Below are positions 47,347 through 56,444 of a stretch of DNA of 64,000 nt, in pieces. The stretch is from Dyadobacter sp. CY323 (GTDB lineage Bacteria > Bacteroidota > Bacteroidia > Cytophagales > Spirosomataceae): contig NZ_JAJUXH010000004.1 in the NCBI RefSeq assembly GCF_021390245.1, positions 124,001 through 188,000 on the forward strand, in the 5' to 3' direction. Made by a program: the position numbers and the translations under genes. The notes under the pieces are model-generated. The model saw only the letters and a list, made by a program, of their open reading frames with translations, made no database searches and had not been told where the DNA came from. Position 1 is the first letter of the stretch. Each line of letters starts with the position of its first letter.

Positions 47347-48353
47347 CAGAAAAGGTATTCATAACGGGGGCGAGCGGGTTTATTGGCTACCATCTGGTGC
47401 ACGCGGCGATTGAGGCAGGTATGGAAGTGCACGCGGCAGTGAGGCCAACCAGCGACCTGACGTTCCTGAAAAAACTGCAGACTGCTTCCCAGCAGCTGGT
47501 GTTTGTGAATACCGATTTCAGTTCAAAAGAGTCTTTAAGAACGCAGCTTGAAAAGGGAGGATATTCCTACATTATTCATGCCGCGGGCGTCACCAAAGCC
47601 AAAAGTGCCGCTGCTTACAATCTGGTGAATGCCGAATATTCATTGAACCTGGCGCAGGCGGCCATGTCGGCGGATATTCCTTTAAAACGGTTTGTTTTTT
47701 TGAGCAGCCTGGCCGCGATCGGGCCGCTGGCTTACTCGGAACAACAACCCATTACTGAAGAAACATTACCGGTTCCCGTTACGGATTATGGTAAAAGCAA
47801 GTTACTGGCTGAAAAGTACCTCGAAGAAGTCAGTGGCCTGCCATTAAGCATCATCCGTCCGACGGCCGTTTACGGCCCGGGAGAAAAGGACCTGTTTGTG
47901 TTATTCAAAACATTAAGTAAAGGTTTGGACGCATACATCGGCAATGGACCGCAGAGGTTGAGTTTTGTGTATGTGAAAGACCTGGTAACTGCCACGATGG
48001 CGGCACTGACGGAGAATCAAAAGGAAGTTACGGTTTACAATATTTCTGACGGCCAGTCTTATGACCGTTATGCATTGGCAGACCGTTTCAGGGAGATCAG
48101 CGGAAAGCCTGTTTTCAGGGCGCATTTGCCAATGTTTCTGGTAAAAATAATGGCCGGCTTTCTGGATATGATCTACGCATTTTCGTCTGCGACGCCTGTA
48201 CTGAACAGGGAAAAACTGAAAGAACTGACAGCATCAAACTGGATCTGTAGTATTGAAGCTGCGAGGAGTAATCTGCATTACCAGCCGCAATATGATCTGC
48301 GTCAAGGTCTTACAGAAACATTGACTTGGTATAAGGAAAATAATTGGCTATGA
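47343..48353 (+). CDS. NAD(P)-dependent epimerase/dehydratase, candidate ceramide reductase (CerR-like)
   Basis: Extended SDR of 336 residues: TGASGFIGYHLVHAA cofactor loop, IIHAAGVTKA, FLSSLAAIGP, DYGKSKLLAE (catalytic Tyr and Lys) and IIRPTAVYGPGEKD. It overlaps the acyltransferase gene as ATGA. In Caulobacter CerR, an SDR of this class, reduces the keto group after or before acylation. Here the triple overlap spt, acyltransferase, SDR argues for the same role. Nucleotide-sugar epimerase is the alternative. Confidence 0.72.
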
Positions 48354-48445
48354 ATTTTTAGCTACCTGACTGATCACGAACCGGATTTTCCGCGTAAATG
48401 ATGCAAACAGGGATCGGGTAGCGCGACACGTTATGATTTTCAAAA

Positions 48446-51013
48446 ATGAAAACAATAAGTAAGTCGGTGTGGTATAGAATCCTCGTGATAGTCTGCATGT
48501 TGCAGGTAGGACTGGGGGCGGCCATAGCGCAAAATACTACTGTAAAAGGAACCATTAAAGATGCCCGGACGGGCGAAACGCTCCCCTATGTTTCCATCAT
48601 CATTCCAGGTACTACCATGGGTACGTTATCGGATGTTGACGGACGTTACGCGATGACATTGCGCGAAAATCATCCTACAATCAAGTTCACATACGTCGGG
48701 TATCTGAGTGTTGAAAAGCAGATTAGCGCAGGCAATGATCAGGTGATCGATATCAAAATGTCGGTGGATGCTTCGATGCTGAAAGAGGTGACCATTAAAG
48801 GAAAAGGCCGCTACCGGAACAAAGATAATCCGGCCGTGCAGCTGATCCGTGAGGTGATTGCGCACAAAGATCAGAACAAGATGGCTGCCAACGAATATGT
48901 GGAGTACGAGCAGTACGAAAAGATCTCGATGGCATTGAGTAATCTTTCCGACAACTTTAAAGACAGACGCGTATTTAAGAACTATCAGTTTTTATTCAAA
49001 GAGCAGGATTCGACGGCAATGGGAGGCAAAAATATGCTTCCGGCTTACATTGAAGAAAAGCTTTCGCAGGTTTATTTCCGGAAAAGTCCATATACCAAAA
49101 AGCAGAAAGTACTTGCGAACCGCCGCGCCGAGTTTGACGCCAAATTTGTAGATAACGACGGTTTGAGCAACTATTTCAACCGGCTTTACGAAGATATCAA
49201 CATTTACGACAATGATATTTCAGTCGCGACGAACCTGCTATTGAGCCCGATCGCTAACTCCGCGCCGACGTTCTATAAATTCTTCATTCGCGACACTGTC
49301 AAGACAACTACGCCATGGCTGATTGAATTAGGTTTTGTGCCCAGAAATAAAACCGACATGCTTTTTGAGGGAAAACTATTCGTTACTCTCGATGGGAACT
49401 ATGGCGTGCAAAATGCATATTTGACAGTAAACAAAGACATTAACCTGAACTTCATGCGGGATTTGGAAGCAAGTCTCGAATTTGAAAAGGGCCCGGACGG
49501 AAGGTACCATCCGACCAAAACCAGCCTGGCAATGGAGTTTGCGTTAGGTGAAAAAGGCGGCGGACTTTACGGTCAGCGGGTGGTGAATTTCAAGGATTAC
49601 AAGATCAATGAAGCTCGCCCCGACAGTGTATACAAAGGTCCGAACGAAGAAATTGCGTACAATCCTGAGATAAAAACCGGCGATTCTTTCTGGAATTCGG
49701 CGAGGCACATTCCATTGGAGCGCAGCGAGCTGGATATTTACCGGAACATCGATACCCTGCAGACGATACCTTCTTTTAAACGTACCATGGACATTGCTAC
49801 CCTGTTTCTGGCGGGTTACAAATCCTTCGGAAAAGTGGAGATCGGCCCATTCAATACCTTTTACAGCTTCAATCCGGTGGAAGGTTTCCGGCTTCGTTTT
49901 GGCGGTAGAACGACAACTGAGTTGAGCAAACGCGTGTACTTTGAGACCTATGCCGCATATGGGTTTAAGGATCAGAAGTGGAAGTACTTTCTAAGTGGTA
50001 CCTATTCATTTAATAACAAATCGGTCTACCATTTTCCGCTGAACTACCTCCGGGCAAGTTACCAGCGCGACACCAAGATCCCGGGTCAGGAACTGCAGTT
50101 TGTGCAGGAAGATAATTTCCTCTTGTCTTTTAAAAGAGGAGATAACAACCGGTGGCTGTACAATGACATTTACAAGCTGGAATATGTCCGGGAGCTGGAA
50201 AACCACCTTTCTTACAAGGTCGGTTTTACGCAATGGAGACAACATGCGGCGGGTATACTTCGCTACGAAACGCTTGACGAAGAAGGAGTTCTAAGAAATG
50301 TGGGTGCATTGAGTAACACCGAGGCCAATTTTGAGCTCCGGTATGCGCCTAACGAGCAATTTTATCAGGGAAAACTGTACCGGACGCCCATTATCAACAA
50401 ATACCCGATTTTCACATTACGCTATAATGCGGGGATCAAAGGTGTGTTTGAAGGCCAGAACGATTACCATAATATGGCCGCGAACATTTCGAAACGGTTT
50501 TATTTATCCCAATTCGGATATGCGGACGTAACCACTGAAGGCGGGTATACTTTTGGAAGCAAAATCCTGTTCCCGCTGCTAACGGTGCACCGCGCCAACC
50601 AGACGTATGCTTATCAGCTCAATTCTTATAACCTGATGAACTTCCTGGAATTTGTCAGTGACCATTATGCGAGCGTGGATGTGCAATACTATATGAATGG
50701 TTTTGTGTTCAACAAAATCCCCTTGTTGAAAAAATTGAAACTGAGGGAAGTTTTCAGTTTCAAAGGATTAATGGGTGGCCTGCGTGACGAAAACAATCCG
50801 GCATATAACCCCGAACTCTTCCGCTTTCCGGTGGATGTGGACGGCAAGCCGATCAGTTATACATTATCCAGACAACCTTACATTGAAGGAAGTGTGGGTA
50901 TAGCCAACATATTCAAGTTGTTGCGGGTTGACCTGGTTAAAAGGTTTACCTACCTGAACAATCCGAATGTTTCCGAATGGGGAATCCGGGCACGTTTCAA
51001 GCTTGATTTTTAA
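48446..51013 (+). CDS. DUF5686 outer-membrane protein with carboxypeptidase-regulatory-like domain
   Basis: 855 residues. Signal peptide (LVIVCMLQVGLGAAIAQ), then a CarboxypepD_reg-like domain (about 30-115, GTIKDARTGETLPYVSIIIP), then the DUF5686 body, rich in beta-barrel-like strands with aromatic belts (FRLRFGGRTTTELSKRVYFE) and a C-terminal barrel strand ending WGIRARFKLDF. Bacteroidota often carry several; function unknown, probably outer-membrane assembly or transport. Within the lipid gene run it could move or modify lipids, but that is inference. Confidence 0.88.
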   Translation: MKTISKSVWYRILVIVCMLQVGLGAAIAQNTTVKGTIKDARTGETLPYVSIIIPGTTMGTLSDVDGRYAMTLRENHPTIKFTYVGYLSVEKQISAGNDQVIDIKMSVDASMLKEVTIKGKGRYRNKDNPAVQLIREVIAHKDQNKMAANEYVEYEQYEKISMALSNLSDNFKDRRVFKNYQFLFKEQDSTAMGGKNMLPAYIEEKLSQVYFRKSPYTKKQKVLANRRAEFDAKFVDNDGLSNYFNRLYEDINIYDNDISVATNLLLSPIANSAPTFYKFFIRDTVKTTTPWLIELGFVPRNKTDMLFEGKLFVTLDGNYGVQNAYLTVNKDINLNFMRDLEASLEFEKGPDGRYHPTKTSLAMEFALGEKGGGLYGQRVVNFKDYKINEARPDSVYKGPNEEIAYNPEIKTGDSFWNSARHIPLERSELDIYRNIDTLQTIPSFKRTMDIATLFLAGYKSFGKVEIGPFNTFYSFNPVEGFRLRFGGRTTTELSKRVYFETYAAYGFKDQKWKYFLSGTYSFNNKSVYHFPLNYLRASYQRDTKIPGQELQFVQEDNFLLSFKRGDNNRWLYNDIYKLEYVRELENHLSYKVGFTQWRQHAAGILRYETLDEEGVLRNVGALSNTEANFELRYAPNEQFYQGKLYRTPIINKYPIFTLRYNAGIKGVFEGQNDYHNMAANISKRFYLSQFGYADVTTEGGYTFGSKILFPLLTVHRANQTYAYQLNSYNLMNFLEFVSDHYASVDVQYYMNGFVFNKIPLLKKLKLREVFSFKGLMGGLRDENNPAYNPELFRFPVDVDGKPISYTLSRQPYIEGSVGIANIFKLLRVDLVKRFTYLNNPNVSEWGIRARFKLDF

Positions 51014-51038
51014 GAATAAGACGATAGACACCAATCAT

Positions 51039-51752
51039 ATGAATTATGCAATTATAGCAGCCGGGGAAGGTTCGCGCCTGGCGAAGGAAGGTTTCAAACT
51101 TCCAAAACCGATGGTGAGTCTTTACGATGAAATGCTGATAGACAGGCTGATACGGATTTTTATGCACAATCATGCGGAAAAGATCATGATCATCATCAAT
51201 GAAGAATCGACCAGCCTCGAAAAGCATTTGGCAGAGCTGAGTTTGACGATGCCTATTGAGGTCGTCAAAAAATCGACACCGAGTTCTTTGCATAGTGTAT
51301 ACGAACTTTTGAATGCAAATCCGGACCTGGAATCGGTGTGCCTGACTACGACGGATACCGTTTTCAAGGAAGAGGAGTTTGAGGCATATATCGCCGAGTT
51401 TGAAGGGAATCCGAATTTGGAAGGTCAAATGGCGGTTACGTCATTTATCGATGACGAAAGTCCATTGTTCGTAACTGTTTCTGAGGATCAGACCATTACC
51501 GCATTCACGGACGAAAATAGTACGCATACGCCTTTTGTATCGGGCGGCATTTACTGTCTCCGGAAAAAGGCCATTCAGAATGTAAACCTGGCCGTCGAAC
51601 ATGGCGTGAGCCGGATGCGCAATTTTCAGCGGCAGCTCGTTGAAAACGGCATTAAACTCCGCGCATACCCATTTTCCAAAATTGTGGATGTCGATCATGT
51701 GAGTGATATCCGAACAGCAGAATTGTTTTTGAGGCCGGAACATGCGGCTTGA
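51039..51752 (+). CDS. MobA/LicC-like nucleotidyltransferase, probably activating a headgroup as CDP or NDP form
   Basis: 237 residues from ATG 51039. NTP-transferase motif AAGEGSRLAKEGFKLPKPM at the N-terminus, metal-binding TTTDTVFKEEEF, and SGGIYCLRKKA. Relatives couple phosphocholine, inositol phosphate or sugar phosphates to CTP or other NTPs. A CDP-alcohol phosphotransferase is encoded two genes further on, the same pairing as in inositol-phosphate cytidylyltransferase plus DIPP synthase of hyperthermophiles. The true substrate cannot be read from sequence. Confidence 0.78.
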   Translation: MNYAIIAAGEGSRLAKEGFKLPKPMVSLYDEMLIDRLIRIFMHNHAEKIMIIINEESTSLEKHLAELSLTMPIEVVKKSTPSSLHSVYELLNANPDLESVCLTTTDTVFKEEEFEAYIAEFEGNPNLEGQMAVTSFIDDESPLFVTVSEDQTITAFTDENSTHTPFVSGGIYCLRKKAIQNVNLAVEHGVSRMRNFQRQLVENGIKLRAYPFSKIVDVDHVSDIRTAELFLRPEHAA

Positions 51753-51817
51753 AAAAATAGCATAACAACAAACACCAATTACATAAAGGCCGGAGCGTTT
51801 TGCCGGCCGCAGCGTAC

Positions 51818-52687
51818 ATGAATGAATTAGAAATACTCGGTGTGCACCGTAACAGGAAGTTTTCACCAAACCACATTGGAAATGACGATGCGATTTTCTC
51901 GATGACCGCCAAAGAACTTCAAAAGAGAGGTTGTGAGGTTACGATCATTTGTGAAGATGAATTTTTAGCGCTGGAAACGATTACCCAGCCAAGCATCTTC
52001 ACGATGGCGAGACAAAAGGAGGTCGTCAGTAAACTGCAGATTCTGGAAAAAGTTGGAAAACAGGTCGTTAACTCCGCTTTCGGAATTGAAAACTGCTTTC
52101 GTACCAACCTTACCAATGCATTGAACCTGAACGACATTCCGGTTGCGGAAAGTTACATTGTCCCGACCAGCTATCAGGAAGATGAAGTTTTTGAAAAAAT
52201 AAAAGGAAAAGGGTACTGGATCAAACGGGGCGACTTCCACGCGATCCATAAAGAAGACGTTTCATTTGCGGTTTCGAAAGACGAGGCGAAGGAAATATTG
52301 CGTGAATATGCATTGAGGGACATTCCCGATGCCGTGATCTCTCAGCATCTGGTCGGCGACCTGGTCAAATTTTATGGCGTGAGCGGAACGGATTTTTTCT
52401 TCTGGTTCTACCCCTATGATAACAATCATCACAAATACGCGGATTATCAAAGCATTAACGGCGATTCGGCGCATTATAAGTTCGATGCTCAGCAATTGAA
52501 TGAAGTCGCGACAAAAGCGGCTGGTGCTGTGGGGATCGATATTTATGGGGGCGATGCGATTGTCGGTAAAGACGGTCAGTTTGCCATCATCGACCTCAAC
52601 GACTGGCCAAGTTTTGCGCCCTGCCGCGACCAGGCAGCCGGACATATTGCCGGAAGGATCTATGAAAAATTTACAACGCATAATTAA
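51818..52687 (+). CDS. ATP-grasp enzyme resembling inositol-phosphate (ITPK) and RimK kinases/ligases
   Basis: 289 residues from ATG 51818 (a TTG at 51800 is possible). N-terminal Rossmann-like part (NDDAIFSMTAKELQKRGCEV, an order like RimK), then an ATP-grasp half: YWIKRGDFHAIHKEDV, ISQHLVGDLVKFYGV, and VGIDIYGGDAIVGKDGQFAI with IIDLNDWPSF (metal-binding Asp and Asn). The pattern 'VGD..KFY' and 'IDLN..PSF' recalls ITPK-type inositol phosphate kinases. It sits between the nucleotidyltransferase and the CDP-alcohol transferase and overlaps the latter by one base. Confidence 0.65.
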   Translation: MNELEILGVHRNRKFSPNHIGNDDAIFSMTAKELQKRGCEVTIICEDEFLALETITQPSIFTMARQKEVVSKLQILEKVGKQVVNSAFGIENCFRTNLTNALNLNDIPVAESYIVPTSYQEDEVFEKIKGKGYWIKRGDFHAIHKEDVSFAVSKDEAKEILREYALRDIPDAVISQHLVGDLVKFYGVSGTDFFFWFYPYDNNHHKYADYQSINGDSAHYKFDAQQLNEVATKAAGAVGIDIYGGDAIVGKDGQFAIIDLNDWPSFAPCRDQAAGHIAGRIYEKFTTHN

Positions 52688-53622
52688 TGGAAACCAAGAG
52701 TACGTCATTTGAAAATTCACTGAAATCCAACGATACCGAGGAGCAGATCGACATTTGGTTTTACCGCCCAATCGGCTACCAGATCGCATTGTTTTGTGCG
52801 AAAGTGGGTTTGAGACCGAATCCGGTGACCATTATCAGTATCTTTTTCGGAGTAGCTGCGGGTATCCTGTTTTATTATCAGGAACTGTGGATCAATGTGA
52901 TCGGAATGCTTTTGCTGGTTTTCGCCAATTCTCTGGATAGTGCCGACGGACAGCTGGCGCGGATGACGAATGATAAAAGCAGGCTGGGACGTATTTTGGA
53001 TGGGGCGGCCGGGGACTTCTGGTTTATCGCCATTCACATTGCGATCTGTTTGAGAAGCCAGCAGGAAGGTTGGAGTGCCTGGATCTGGATGCCTGGCGTA
53101 CTTGCCGGCGCGTCGCATGTGGTACAATCGGCAATGGCGGATTACTATCGGAATGTGCATTTATTTTTCATTAAAGGAAAATCGGGGAGTGAGTTGGATA
53201 ACAGTCAGGACCTGCAAAAAGAGTATGACCGAATGAGCTGGTCAAAGAATTTCGGAATGAAACTGATCGCCCGGTTCTATCTGAACTATACCAATATGCA
53301 GGAAAGCTTCTCGCCAAAACTGCAGAAGCTGCTGGGCATTGTGAAGAAAACGTATCCAAATGAACTTCCAACCGAGCTGGTAACCAGTTTTCGTGCGCAA
53401 AACAAGCCGTTGATGAAGTATACCAACATTGTCCAGTTCAACACGCGGGTACTTTTCTTGTTCTTGTGGTTATTCCTTGATCAGTCCTGGATCTATTTCT
53501 TTTTCGACATGTTCATTCTCAACCCGATTCTGGTATACATGATCGTGAACCAGGAAAAAGTGAGCGCGTTTTTCTATGAAAAGATTTTGAAAGAAAAAAC
53601 GAATGAATTCCAAAGTATATAA
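52687..53622 (+). CDS. CDP-alcohol phosphatidyltransferase family protein with a shifted catalytic Asp
   Basis: 311-residue membrane enzyme transferring a phospho-group from CDP-activated donor to an alcohol. The motif is DSADGQLARMTNDKSRLG, followed by RILDGAAGD: D84xxD87G88xxA91R92x8G101xxxD105. The canonical last Asp would be at 109; here it is D110 (D-x4-D in place of D-x3-D). Several membrane helices (VTIISIFFGVAAGILFYY, VIGMLLLVFANSL, VLFLFLWLFL). With the nucleotidyltransferase it should form a headgroup transfer step. Ends overlapping the next gene by 20 bases. Confidence 0.83.
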   Translation: METKSTSFENSLKSNDTEEQIDIWFYRPIGYQIALFCAKVGLRPNPVTIISIFFGVAAGILFYYQELWINVIGMLLLVFANSLDSADGQLARMTNDKSRLGRILDGAAGDFWFIAIHIAICLRSQQEGWSAWIWMPGVLAGASHVVQSAMADYYRNVHLFFIKGKSGSELDNSQDLQKEYDRMSWSKNFGMKLIARFYLNYTNMQESFSPKLQKLLGIVKKTYPNELPTELVTSFRAQNKPLMKYTNIVQFNTRVLFLFLWLFLDQSWIYFFFDMFILNPILVYMIVNQEKVSAFFYEKILKEKTNEFQSI

Positions 53623-54616
53623 AGCAGTTTTCCTGGCGATTGGCGTCGTGTCACTGGGCTATATGGTCTATGGAACGGGGCTGGACGTCATCTGGAAAGA
53701 CATTCAGCGCACCGGAATCTGGTTTATACCTGTGATTGGAAGCTGGCTGCTGATCTATATTTTAAATGCATTTGCATTCCGTTCCATTATCCGTGAGCCT
53801 GATCTGCCCGAAACCAATCTTTCGTTCTGGTCAGTTTTGAGGTTAACCATTTCAGGATACGCGATCAATTACATTACGCCGTTTGTGGCACTTGGCGGCG
53901 AACCGTACCGCATTCTCGAATTGAAACCCGCATTGGGGATCCAGAAAGCAACATCTTCAGTATTGCTATACAGCCTGATGCACATGTTTTCGCATGTCAT
54001 TTTCTGGCTGGCGTCTATTATACTGATCGTCGCGGTGGTACCATTGAGCAATACAATGCTGGCTGGCTGCGGGATTTTGCTGGTTGTGGGGTTGGTTTTG
54101 GCGTATTGGTTTATTAATGTGTATAAAAAAGGCTTCACGATCAGCACGTTCCGGCTGCTGGAAAAGATTCCTTTTATCAAAAACAGGGCGCGTGACTTTG
54201 CATTGAAGAATGCAGAGACACTTTATGAAGTAGATGAACAGATCCGCATTCTGTATGCAGAAAGGCGCAATGTGTTTTATTCGTCGCTTTTCTTTGAGTT
54301 TGCCGCCCGGGTAATCGGCTGTTTGGAAATCTATTTCACAGCGCAGGCAATCGGTTTGGAAATGACATTATCCCAATCTCTGATCGTCAGCTCCGGATCT
54401 TCCCTTTTCGCGAATGTGATTTTTTTCTTTCCCATGCAGTTGGGAACGAGGGAAGGCGGATTGGTGCTTGCATTAAGAAGTATCGGACTAGCATCATCGC
54501 AAGGAATTTTCATAGGTGTAGTGATGCGGATCCGAGAAATCGTCTGGATCGGGATTGGGCTGGCGTTGATGGGGAGGAAAGTGAAGGAAAAACCGGTTTT
54601 AGCTGTTAGCGATTAG
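53603..54616 (+). CDS. Lysylphosphatidylglycerol-synthase-TM / flippase-like membrane protein (UPF0104)
   Basis: 337 residues, about eight membrane helices (YKAVFLAIGVVSLGYMVYG, WFIPVIGSWLLIYILNAFAF, FWLASIILIVAVVPL). The central TPFVALGGEPYRILEL and the C-terminal FPMQLGTREGGLVLALR are hallmarks of the domain. MprF's membrane part of this type flips lipids; here no soluble synthase domain follows, so a lipid flippase role is plausible. The last codons (coding for VLAVSD) are part of a heptamer repeat array, so the C-terminus is read from repeat DNA. Confidence 0.82.
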   Translation: MNSKVYKAVFLAIGVVSLGYMVYGTGLDVIWKDIQRTGIWFIPVIGSWLLIYILNAFAFRSIIREPDLPETNLSFWSVLRLTISGYAINYITPFVALGGEPYRILELKPALGIQKATSSVLLYSLMHMFSHVIFWLASIILIVAVVPLSNTMLAGCGILLVVGLVLAYWFINVYKKGFTISTFRLLEKIPFIKNRARDFALKNAETLYEVDEQIRILYAERRNVFYSSLFFEFAARVIGCLEIYFTAQAIGLEMTLSQSLIVSSGSSLFANVIFFFPMQLGTREGGLVLALRSIGLASSQGIFIGVVMRIREIVWIGIGLALMGRKVKEKPVLAVSD

Positions 54617-54755
54617 CTGTTAGCTTTTAGTTTTTTTTGCTACCACCTGAATATTTAGAGCATTTATTTTTTGTTACTAAGCCAACAACTTAAAGCTTAT
54701 TATAATAATAATTTTCAAAAAGCTAACGGCTAACAGCTAATAGCTAACAGCTTAA
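54598..54755. repeat. Second inverted array of degenerate 7-base repeats
   Basis: Left block 54598-54632: TTTAGCT, GTTAGCG, ATTAGCT, GTTAGCT, TTTAGTT. Right block 54721-54755: AGCTAAC, GGCTAAC, AGCTAAT, AGCTAAC, AGCTTAA, the complement of the left. Three looser units (AGCCAAC, AACTTAA, AGCTTAT) lie at 54680-54700. The blocks face each other across 88 bases. The left block covers the stop codon of the preceding gene, and the right block ends 3 bases before ATG 54759. Confidence 0.88.
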
Positions 54756-54758
54756 ATA

Positions 54759-55469
54759 ATGATCAAAGGAATTCTACTCGATTACGGCGGTACGATTGAT
54801 ACCAACGGCTTGCATTGGGCCAATGTTTTGTGGGAAAGTTACCAGCATAATGAGGTTGGGGTAGACCGGGAGGCGTTTGCAAAGGCTTATACTTTTGGGG
54901 AACGTGCCCTGGCTTTGAAACCGATTATTAAGCCGCATCATGTTTTTTATGATGTGCTTTTTTTGAAGGTTGAACAACAGTTCAGTTTTTTAAGAGAAAA
55001 CGGGTTTGAGGTGGATGATCAGAAAATTGAAGCGATTGCGAAAGAATGCAACGATTTCGCACACACTACTGTGAAAAAAGCGACACCGGCTTTGGCAGAG
55101 CTGGCAGCGCAGTACCCTGTCGTGATGGTTTCCAATTTTTATGGGAACATCAAAAATGTATTGCAGGATTTTGGCATTGCAAATTATTTCCAGGAAGTGG
55201 TTGAGTCGGCAGTGGTGGGCGTCCGGAAGCCCGATCCGCAGATCTACCAGCTTGGCATTGATTTACTAGGCTTTTCTCCTGACGAATGCGTGGTAGTTGG
55301 GGATTCTTATTCCAAAGACATTCAGCCTGCTAAAACACTCGGGTGCAGGGCGGTATGGCTGAATGTAAAAGGCTGGGACGAGAAATCCGAACTGCAGAGA
55401 GATTCGGATGCGGATATTGAGATTACCGATTTTACCCAAATCGTGAATATTATCAAAGAGTTGGGCTAG
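54759..55469 (+). CDS. HAD superfamily hydrolase (subfamily IA)
   Basis: 236 residues. Motif I is LLDYGGTID: the nucleophile Asp8 is present but the usual second Asp (general acid) is Gly10. Motif II SNFYGN, motif III Lys in VGVRKPDPQIYQLG, motif IV VVGDSYSKDIQPAK. The missing general acid is seen in phosphonatase-like and dehalogenase-like members, so a simple phosphomonoesterase is less sure. Its ATG follows directly after the heptamer array. Confidence 0.85.
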   Translation: MIKGILLDYGGTIDTNGLHWANVLWESYQHNEVGVDREAFAKAYTFGERALALKPIIKPHHVFYDVLFLKVEQQFSFLRENGFEVDDQKIEAIAKECNDFAHTTVKKATPALAELAAQYPVVMVSNFYGNIKNVLQDFGIANYFQEVVESAVVGVRKPDPQIYQLGIDLLGFSPDECVVVGDSYSKDIQPAKTLGCRAVWLNVKGWDEKSELQRDSDADIEITDFTQIVNIIKELG

Positions 55470-55520
55470 TTGTCAACTTTCATCACGGCGTTTTCAATGC
55501 TTTGATGAAATTAAATTAAA

Positions 55521-56432
55521 ATGAACATGTATGACATTTGCACCATAGGGCATATCACACTGGACAAAGTGGTTACTGCCCATTCCGTCAACTACATGCC
55601 AGGCGGCACTTCGTTCTACTTTTCGAAGGCGCTCCGACAGTTTGACATCCATTACATGCTGGTTACCGCATTGGCTGAAAGTGAAAATCACATCATCAAC
55701 AGCCTGCGTGACGAGCATATCGAAGTGTTTTCCCAGAATAGCCCGTATACGGTTTATTTCGAGAACATTTACAGCGCCAACCAGGATCATCGCGAGCAGA
55801 ATGTACTGCACAAAGCAGCTCCGTTCACAGTCGCTCAAATGCCCGCCATCGACGCAAAAGTGTTCCATTTGGGTCCATTGCTATCGGACGATATTTCCGT
55901 AGATCTTATTAAGTCACTTGCATCAAAGGGATTGGTATCGCTGGATATTCAGGGTTTTTTGAGATATGTAAAAGACAAAAAGGTGTATTACACCGACTGG
56001 GCAGACAAAAAAGAGGCACTTCCTTACATTTCCATTCTCAAAGCAAATGAGTACGAGATGGAGGTTGTGACGGGTACCAGTAACGTCCGCGAAGGCGCAA
56101 AGTACCTGGCTGATCTGGGTGTGCGTGAGGTGATTATTACCCTGGGCAGCAAAGGCTCACTCGTATACACGGACAATCGCTTTTATCAGATTCCGGCATA
56201 CAAACCGACTTCTGTTGTCGACGCGACGGGTTGCGGGGATACCTACATGGCCGGTTATTTAAGTAAAAAAGTAAAAGGAGCGAGTGTGCAGGAAGCGGGG
56301 GAATTCGGTGCGGCAATGGCTACACTGAAAATCCAGTCGTCGGGGCCATTCTCGGGAGATGCCCGGATGGTGCAGGACGTGGTCCGATATGGAGAAAGTG
56401 ACAAAGAACTCATCGCTCAGACAATTTATTAA
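55521..56432 (+). CDS. PfkB family carbohydrate (or inositol) kinase
   Basis: 303-residue ribokinase-fold kinase. N-terminal YMPGGTSFYFSKAL (substrate glycine pair), SILKANEYEMEVVTG, ITLGSKGSLVY, and the catalytic signature VVDATGCGDTYMAGYL with Asp240 as base. PfkB enzymes phosphorylate sugars, nucleosides or inositol. In this run it could supply a phosphorylated polyol for the nucleotidyltransferase; this is inference. It precedes the DUF4833 gene by 12 bases. Confidence 0.88.
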   Translation: MNMYDICTIGHITLDKVVTAHSVNYMPGGTSFYFSKALRQFDIHYMLVTALAESENHIINSLRDEHIEVFSQNSPYTVYFENIYSANQDHREQNVLHKAAPFTVAQMPAIDAKVFHLGPLLSDDISVDLIKSLASKGLVSLDIQGFLRYVKDKKVYYTDWADKKEALPYISILKANEYEMEVVTGTSNVREGAKYLADLGVREVIITLGSKGSLVYTDNRFYQIPAYKPTSVVDATGCGDTYMAGYLSKKVKGASVQEAGEFGAAMATLKIQSSGPFSGDARMVQDVVRYGESDKELIAQTIY

Positions 56433-56444
56433 AGATTAGAAACC

